Source: Plantactinospora sp040120695
GTDB lineage: Bacteria > Actinomycetota > Actinomycetes > Mycobacteriales > Micromonosporaceae
Assembly (NCBI RefSeq): GCF_040120695.1
Contig: NZ_JBEEAC010000010.1
Coordinates: 148,948 to 212,947 of the forward strand
Length of the DNA: 64,000 nt
Direction of reading: 5' to 3'
Shown: positions 59,949 through 64,000 of the stretch, one piece after another
How positions within the stretch are numbered: the first letter of the stretch is position 1
Layout: every line of letters starts with the position of its first letter
The notes under the pieces: generated by a model
Databases searched by the model: none
Seen by the model: the letters and a program-made list of their open reading frames with translations, nothing else
What the model was told of the DNA's origin: nothing
Translations under genes and position numbers: made by a program

Positions 59949-60953
59949 ATGACCGGCACACTGCCCGGCCCGGCTGGTCGGATCGTGCTGCTGGTCACCT
60001 CGCCCCGGCTACCGGCCGGGCTGCTGACCGCGCCCGCCTGGGACGTCGTACGCGGCTTCCCGGTGCTGGCCGGCGCGGAGAGCGAGTTGAGCGCGGCGGT
60101 ACGCGCGGCCGGTGCCGAGGTGACCGTCACCCGGTCGCCCGCGCCTGACCTGCTGGCCACGGTCTCCTCGCACGGTACGGCGGTCTGGTTGGCCGGCCCG
60201 GCCGGTGACGAGGAGCTGGCCCGGGAACTGGGGCTGCGGCTGGCACGCCAACCCGGGCTCGCCGAGCTGGAGCTGATGTACGGCTCCTGGGATCCGCCCG
60301 GTGCCCGGCTGCTCGACGCGGTCGCGGTGATGGACCGGCTGGTCTCGCCCGGCGGTGACCCGTGGAAGCAGGCGCAGACCCACGCCTCGCTGGCGCAGTA
60401 CCTGCTCGAGGAGAGCTACGAGGCGTACGACGCCATCGCAGCGAACGATCTCGTCGCGCTCCGCGAGGAGCTGGGGGACGTGCTGTTGCAGGTGGTGCTG
60501 CACGCCCGGCTCGCCGAGAACCTGCCCGAGGACGAGTGCTGGTCGATCGACGACGTGGCCGGTGGCCTGGTGGCGAAGATGGTCCGACGCAACCCGCACG
60601 TCTTCGGCGGGGCCGAGGTCGACGACATCGACGAGATCATCGAGAACTGGGAGCGGATCAAGCGGGCCGAGAAGCCCCGGGCCTCGGTGCTGGAGGGCGT
60701 CGCGCTCTCCCAGCCGGCGCTGGCACTGGCGGCGAAGGTGCTGCACCGGGTCGACCGGGCCGGGCTGGATGTGCCGCTGCCGGTGCCCACGGCCGGGGCC
60801 GACGAGTCGGCCCGGCTGGGCGCGAGCCTGCTGCACGCGGTGGCCCGGGCCCGGGCGGCGGGCCTGGATGCGGAGTCGGCGCTGCGCCGGGCGACCCTGG
60901 ACTATGCGGCGACGGTCCGGGCCGCCGAGGGGGACTCCGCCGCGCCGTCCTGA
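59949..60953 (+). CDS. mazG: Nucleoside triphosphate pyrophosphohydrolase MazG
   Basis: 334 aa from ATG 59949 (GTG 59910 would add 13 residues). The N-terminal 110 residues form a degenerate domain (IVLLVTSPRLPAGLLTAPAW) as in mycobacterial MazG. The MazG core at about 130-235 has DPWKQAQTHASLAQYLLEES, the metal ligands EESYEAYDA and EELGDVLLQVVLHA, and KMVRRNPHVFGGAEVDD. It clears aberrant or oxidised NTPs. Metal-binding Glu/Asp are all present. Confidence 0.92.
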   Translation: MTGTLPGPAGRIVLLVTSPRLPAGLLTAPAWDVVRGFPVLAGAESELSAAVRAAGAEVTVTRSPAPDLLATVSSHGTAVWLAGPAGDEELARELGLRLARQPGLAELELMYGSWDPPGARLLDAVAVMDRLVSPGGDPWKQAQTHASLAQYLLEESYEAYDAIAANDLVALREELGDVLLQVVLHARLAENLPEDECWSIDDVAGGLVAKMVRRNPHVFGGAEVDDIDEIIENWERIKRAEKPRASVLEGVALSQPALALAAKVLHRVDRAGLDVPLPVPTAGADESARLGASLLHAVARARAAGLDAESALRRATLDYAATVRAAEGDSAAPS

Positions 60954-61053
60954 GGTCGTGGCACGGCGCACCGGCGGGACGGCGACCGGGAGACCCGGCC
61001 CGGACCGACCGGCGGGCGTTCATCGCGAACCGGTGTGCGATGAGGTGTTGATT

Positions 61054-61143
61054 GAACCTTTTTCAACCTAAACCGCGCGGCGCTTACACACCGCGTCCGA
61101 CCTTGCGCTCCGACGGACCGTAAGGGGAGGTTGAAAAAGGTTC
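61054..61143. repeat. 90-bp inverted-repeat element, copy B
   Basis: Perfect 16-bp terminal inverted repeats: GAACCTTTTTCAACCT (61054-61069) and AGGTTGAAAAAGGTTC (61128-61143). The interior is closely related to copy A at 22596-22685, including the near-palindromic CCTTGCGCTCCG-a-CGGACCGTAAGG. On the minus strand it encodes the last 25 codons and the stop of the neighbouring transporter gene. Confidence 0.85.
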
Positions 61144-62120
61144 ACTGGTCGATCCCGGCCACCGGCAGGCTCGGGATCGCGCGGAGCAGCGCGGTCCCGC
61201 CGGGACCTGCCCGCGCCCAGGCCGACGGCGATCCCGACCCCTGCCACCAGCACCCCGACGGTCTGCCCCGGGTCGGGCGGTCGACCGGCCTGGACGGCGG
61301 CGGTGAGCAGGGTGGCGACCGGCATCAGCCCGACGAGCACCCCGGCCCGGTCCACCCCCAGCTGGCGCAGCCCGGTGAACCAGGCGAGGAAGGCCACCAC
61401 GGTCATCATCGCCGCCAGATAGCCGAACGTCGCGGTCTCGGTCGCGGTGGGCGCCCGCCACCGGGCCAGTTCACCCGCCGGGATCGCCGCCGCCAGCAGC
61501 AGCGGTACGGCCAGTGCGCAGCTGTACGCCGCGACCCGTACCGGCCCGAGTCGGGGGAGTACGGCGGCGGCGAGCAGCGAGAACGCGATCTCGCCGCCGA
61601 ACGCACCGAGCGAGGCGAGGATGCCGACCGCGTCGGCCCGGCCGCTGCCCTGGACCAGTGCGGTACCGGCGACCACGATCCCGGCCGCCCCGACCAGCCG
61701 GAGCGTCGGTCGCCGGCCGGCGGTGAGCGGGCCGAGCAGGGCGAGCCCGAGCGGTGCGGCGCCGATGAAGGTCCCCACCACGGCCGGGTCGGCGTGCGGC
61801 AGCGCGACCAGGATGCAGGCGTTGAACCCGGCCATCCCGGTCAGCGCGAGGGTGGTCAGCACGACCAGCTCCCGCCGGTTCGGCCGGCCGGGCGGGGGCG
61901 TGCCGCCGGCCAGCAGTCCGGGAAAGCGGTGGACCAGGGCGAACAGTACGGCGGCGGCCAGCCCGTACCGGGCGGCCTGGCCGGTCAGGTGTGGATAGTC
62001 GAGGACCAGTTGACTGAGCGAGACGGAGCTGCCGACCAGCACCATCCCGCCGACGCAGAGCAGCACCGCGACGGGGTTCGAGACCTGCACCGGAGCAACG
62101 CTACGGCGTGATTGGTCCAT
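61068..62120 (-). CDS. EamA-family (DMT) transporter
   Basis: 350 aa with about ten hydrophobic helices in two EamA repeats, for example PVAVLLCVGGMVLVGSSVSL, GFNACILVALPHADPAVVGT, FGYLAAMMTVVAFLAWFTGL and AGVLVGLMPVATLLTAAVQA. Probably an exporter of small metabolites; the substrate is unknown. The C-terminal 25 residues (VNLFQPPLTVRRSARSDAVC then KRRAV) are encoded by the 90-bp element, so the original C-terminus was probably replaced when the element arrived. Confidence 0.88.
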   Translation of the reverse strand: MDQSRRSVAPVQVSNPVAVLLCVGGMVLVGSSVSLSQLVLDYPHLTGQAARYGLAAAVLFALVHRFPGLLAGGTPPPGRPNRRELVVLTTLALTGMAGFNACILVALPHADPAVVGTFIGAAPLGLALLGPLTAGRRPTLRLVGAAGIVVAGTALVQGSGRADAVGILASLGAFGGEIAFSLLAAAVLPRLGPVRVAAYSCALAVPLLLAAAIPAGELARWRAPTATETATFGYLAAMMTVVAFLAWFTGLRQLGVDRAGVLVGLMPVATLLTAAVQAGRPPDPGQTVGVLVAGVGIAVGLGAGRSRRDRAAPRDPEPAGGRDRPVNLFQPPLTVRRSARSDAVCKRRAV

Positions 62121-62239
62121 GAGGCAGGGCCAAACCGAGGCGTTGTGACAGGACCATTAGGGTCGGGGCCGCCGGTTCCGGGAGCGGGCTGCCGATATGC
62201 CGGCCGACGGGCGGAACGTCGGTCGTCTAGGTTTTCCCC

Positions 62240-63877
62240 ATGCCACCATTTGTCCCGCTCGCCGAACGGATCGTCGACGCGCTCCTGGCGAGCGATCCCG
62301 AACTGGCCCTCTCGGTCGGCGTGCACGGTCTCGACGACCGGTTGCCGGACCGCTCCGCCGACGCGGTGGCCGGCCGGGTGGCGATGCTGCGGGACGCCGC
62401 GCACGCGCTCTCCGAGGTCGACGCCGAAGAGCTGGACGTTCCGGAACGGGTCGACCACGCCGTACTCACCGCACTGGTCGACCGGGGGATCTTCGAGCTG
62501 ACCGAGGTGCGGTCGCACGAGTGGAACCCCCTGGTGCACAACCCCGGACCGCTGCTGTACGCGCTGGTCGCCCGCCCGTTCGCCCCGGCCGACGTACGGC
62601 TGGGCAGCCTGGCCGGGCGGCTGGCCGCCGTACCGGACGCGCTGGCCACGGCGCGGGCCGTGCTCCGGGACGTGCCCCGGATCCACGCCGAGACCGCCGC
62701 CGGGCAGTTCGAGGGCGCGGCGGCCCTGGTCCGGGCCCAGGTGCCGGCACTGCTGGCCGAGGTGCCCGGGTTGCGCGGCACGGTCGAGCCGGTCGCCCGG
62801 GCGGCAGCCCGCGAGCTGGCCGGCTTCGCGGACCGGCTCCGCTCCGGGCTGCGCGACGACCCCGGGCCGGGCCGGGACCCCCGGCTGGGGCGGCGGCTCT
62901 GGGAGGCCCGGCTCTGGCACACCCTGGACACCGAGCTCGGTGCCCGGCAGGTGCTCGACTCGGCCTGGGCCAACCTGGAGCGGGTCACCGAGCAGATCCG
63001 GGCGGCCGCGGTCGAACTGGTCGGCGGCCCGGCCTCGGACGAGACGGTACGCCAGGCGCTGGCCCTGCTCGGCGACGAGCGCCCGGACAACTCCTCGGTG
63101 GTGCCGCTGGCCCGGACGACCCTGCAGGAGGCGCGCGACTTCGTCGCCGACACCGACCTGGTGTCGCTGGTCGACGACCCCTGCGTGATCAGGGAGATGC
63201 CGGAGCACGACCGGGGGGTCGCGGTCGCCTACTGCGACGCGCCCGGGCCGCTGGAGTCCGCCACGATGCCGACGTACTACTGCATCGCGCCGACCCCGTC
63301 GGACTGGTCGGCGGCCCGGGTGGAGTCGTTCTTCCGGGAGTACAACGACCACATGATCCGCAACCTCACCGCTCACGAGGCGGTGCCGGGGCACTTCCTC
63401 CAGCTGGCGCACGCCCGGCGCTACCGGGGCAGCAGCCGCGCCAGGGCGCTCGGCCGTTCGGGGACGTTCATCGAGGGCTGGGCGGTCTACGCCGAGGAGG
63501 CGATGGTCGCGCGCGGCTTCGGTGGCCTGGCGGTGCGGTTGCAGCAGCTCAAGATGCAGCTACGGATGACGATCAACGCGATCCTGGACCAGTTGACGCA
63601 CTGCGAGGAGCTCTCCGAGTCCGACGCGCTGGCGCTGATGACCGGGCGGGGCTTCCAGGAGGAGGGCGAGGCGGCCGGCAAGTGGCGCCGTGCCCTGCTC
63701 ACCTCGACCCAGCTCTCCACCTATTTCGTCGGCTACCACCAGGTCGCCGGGGTCGCCGCGCGCCGGCCGGCCGGGGTGCCGGTACGGCAGTGGCACGACG
63801 CGATGCTTGCGCACGGCTCCCCGGCACCGCGCCACCTGCCCGCGCTGCTCGGCCTGGACGAGTACGACCTCGCCTGA
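62240..63877 (+). CDS. DUF885 family (putative metallopeptidase-like) protein
   Basis: 545 aa, largely helical. C-terminal half carries the zinc-peptidase-like HEAVPGHFLQLAHARRYRG (HE-x-x-x-x-H), the downstream Glu motif FIEGWAVYAEEAM, MPTYYCIAP and YQVAG-like end. These are the DUF885 hallmarks, the fold related to M2/M3-like peptidases. No signal peptide. Catalytic role unproven for most members. It starts at ATG 62240, divergent from the EamA gene. Confidence 0.88.
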   Translation: MPPFVPLAERIVDALLASDPELALSVGVHGLDDRLPDRSADAVAGRVAMLRDAAHALSEVDAEELDVPERVDHAVLTALVDRGIFELTEVRSHEWNPLVHNPGPLLYALVARPFAPADVRLGSLAGRLAAVPDALATARAVLRDVPRIHAETAAGQFEGAAALVRAQVPALLAEVPGLRGTVEPVARAAARELAGFADRLRSGLRDDPGPGRDPRLGRRLWEARLWHTLDTELGARQVLDSAWANLERVTEQIRAAAVELVGGPASDETVRQALALLGDERPDNSSVVPLARTTLQEARDFVADTDLVSLVDDPCVIREMPEHDRGVAVAYCDAPGPLESATMPTYYCIAPTPSDWSAARVESFFREYNDHMIRNLTAHEAVPGHFLQLAHARRYRGSSRARALGRSGTFIEGWAVYAEEAMVARGFGGLAVRLQQLKMQLRMTINAILDQLTHCEELSESDALALMTGRGFQEEGEAAGKWRRALLTSTQLSTYFVGYHQVAGVAARRPAGVPVRQWHDAMLAHGSPAPRHLPALLGLDEYDLA

Positions 63878-63910
63878 CACGAAAATCGGGCGTCCTGCCG
63901 AGGGTTGAGA

Positions 63911-64000
63911 TCAGGTGGCTTCGATGGGTTGGATGGTGGTCTGGTAGCCGAGTTGGTGGAGCTGGTCGAGGAGTCGTCGGGCGTGGCGGGCTTTGCGGTG
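63911..64000 (-). CDS. C-terminal tail of a transposase-like protein (partial)
   Basis: The minus strand encodes 29 residues (HRKARHARRLLDQLHQLGYQ then TTIQPIEAT) up to a TGA at 63911. The frame continues off the window edge. The Arg/Lys-rich helix and short end resemble C-termini of insertion-sequence transposases, but the family cannot be named. Codon use is less GC3-rich than in the neighbours (CAA, CGA, GAA), which fits a mobile element. The terminal repeat, if any, may lie in 63880-63910. Confidence 0.5.
   Translation of the reverse strand, partial: HRKARHARRLLDQLHQLGYQTTIQPIEAT

Overview
The window is very GC-rich DNA with actinobacterial gene order and protein families: XRE-DUF397 pairs, a type IV-like malate/isocitrate dehydrogenase set, mycobacterial-type AroQ, PerM, and C-terminally extended PcrA. 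The proteins and the intergenic repeat families look like Micromonosporaceae (Micromonospora or a close relative). This is inferred from sequence character alone; no search was run. Two stretches keep order known from mycobacteria: sucC-sucD-perM-purN-purH and mfd-lipoprotein-mazG. The window looks chromosomal and mostly housekeeping. The only mobile-element trace is a transposase-like tail at the right edge.

Layout. 0-2.4 kb: a divergent Pro/Gly-rich gene fragment (minus) and a PspC-domain histidine kinase with a LuxR-type response regulator (plus). 2.9-8.8 kb: a complete peptide/nickel-type ABC importer operon (binding lipoprotein, two permeases, two ATPases). 9.0-12.0 kb: an AroQ-delta chorismate mutase (minus) behind a Phe/Tyr leader-peptide attenuator, divergent from pcrA. 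12.0-13.9 kb: two M23 peptidases. 14.4-22.6 kb: B12-binding protein, sucCD, perM, two small membrane proteins, and purN fused in frame to purH. 23.1-24.8 kb: XRE/DUF397 pair and a lipoprotein. 24.8-30.6 kb: a second, paralogous ABC importer operon on the minus strand. 31.1-35.3 kb: folD, mdh, an MBL hydrolase and icd. 35.6-38.7 kb: VOC protein, a repeat lipoprotein and an OmpR/HK pair. 38.8-43.9 kb: a galactoside cluster (GH42 beta-galactosidase, DeoR regulator, galT, serine beta-lactamase-like protein). 44-45.5 kb: APS kinase with a degenerate sulfurylase domain. 45.8-49.4 kb: a four-gene ABC-2 export system. 49.7-55.3 kb: Tat amidase, ppc, TetR regulator and a cyclase-family protein. 55.4-63.9 kb: mfd, lipoprotein, mazG, EamA transporter and a DUF885 peptidase-like protein.

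Working together. sucCD, mdh, icd and ppc are TCA-cycle and anaplerotic genes spread through the window. purNH and folD are linked through 10-formyl-tetrahydrofolate. The two ABC importers probably serve peptide uptake, and one ATPase segment has been homogenised between them.

The strongest unusual signals are: (1) a compact leaderless Tyr-Phe-Phe-Tyr-Tyr leader peptide with promoter and terminator in front of the chorismate mutase gene; (2) a single-ORF PurN-PurH fusion; (3) two copies of a 90-bp inverted-repeat element at 22.6 and 61.1 kb, one of which supplies the C-terminus of a transporter; (4) a 381-bp gene-conversion-like tract between the two ABC operons; and (5) a histidine kinase whose PspC domain has no standard start codon.
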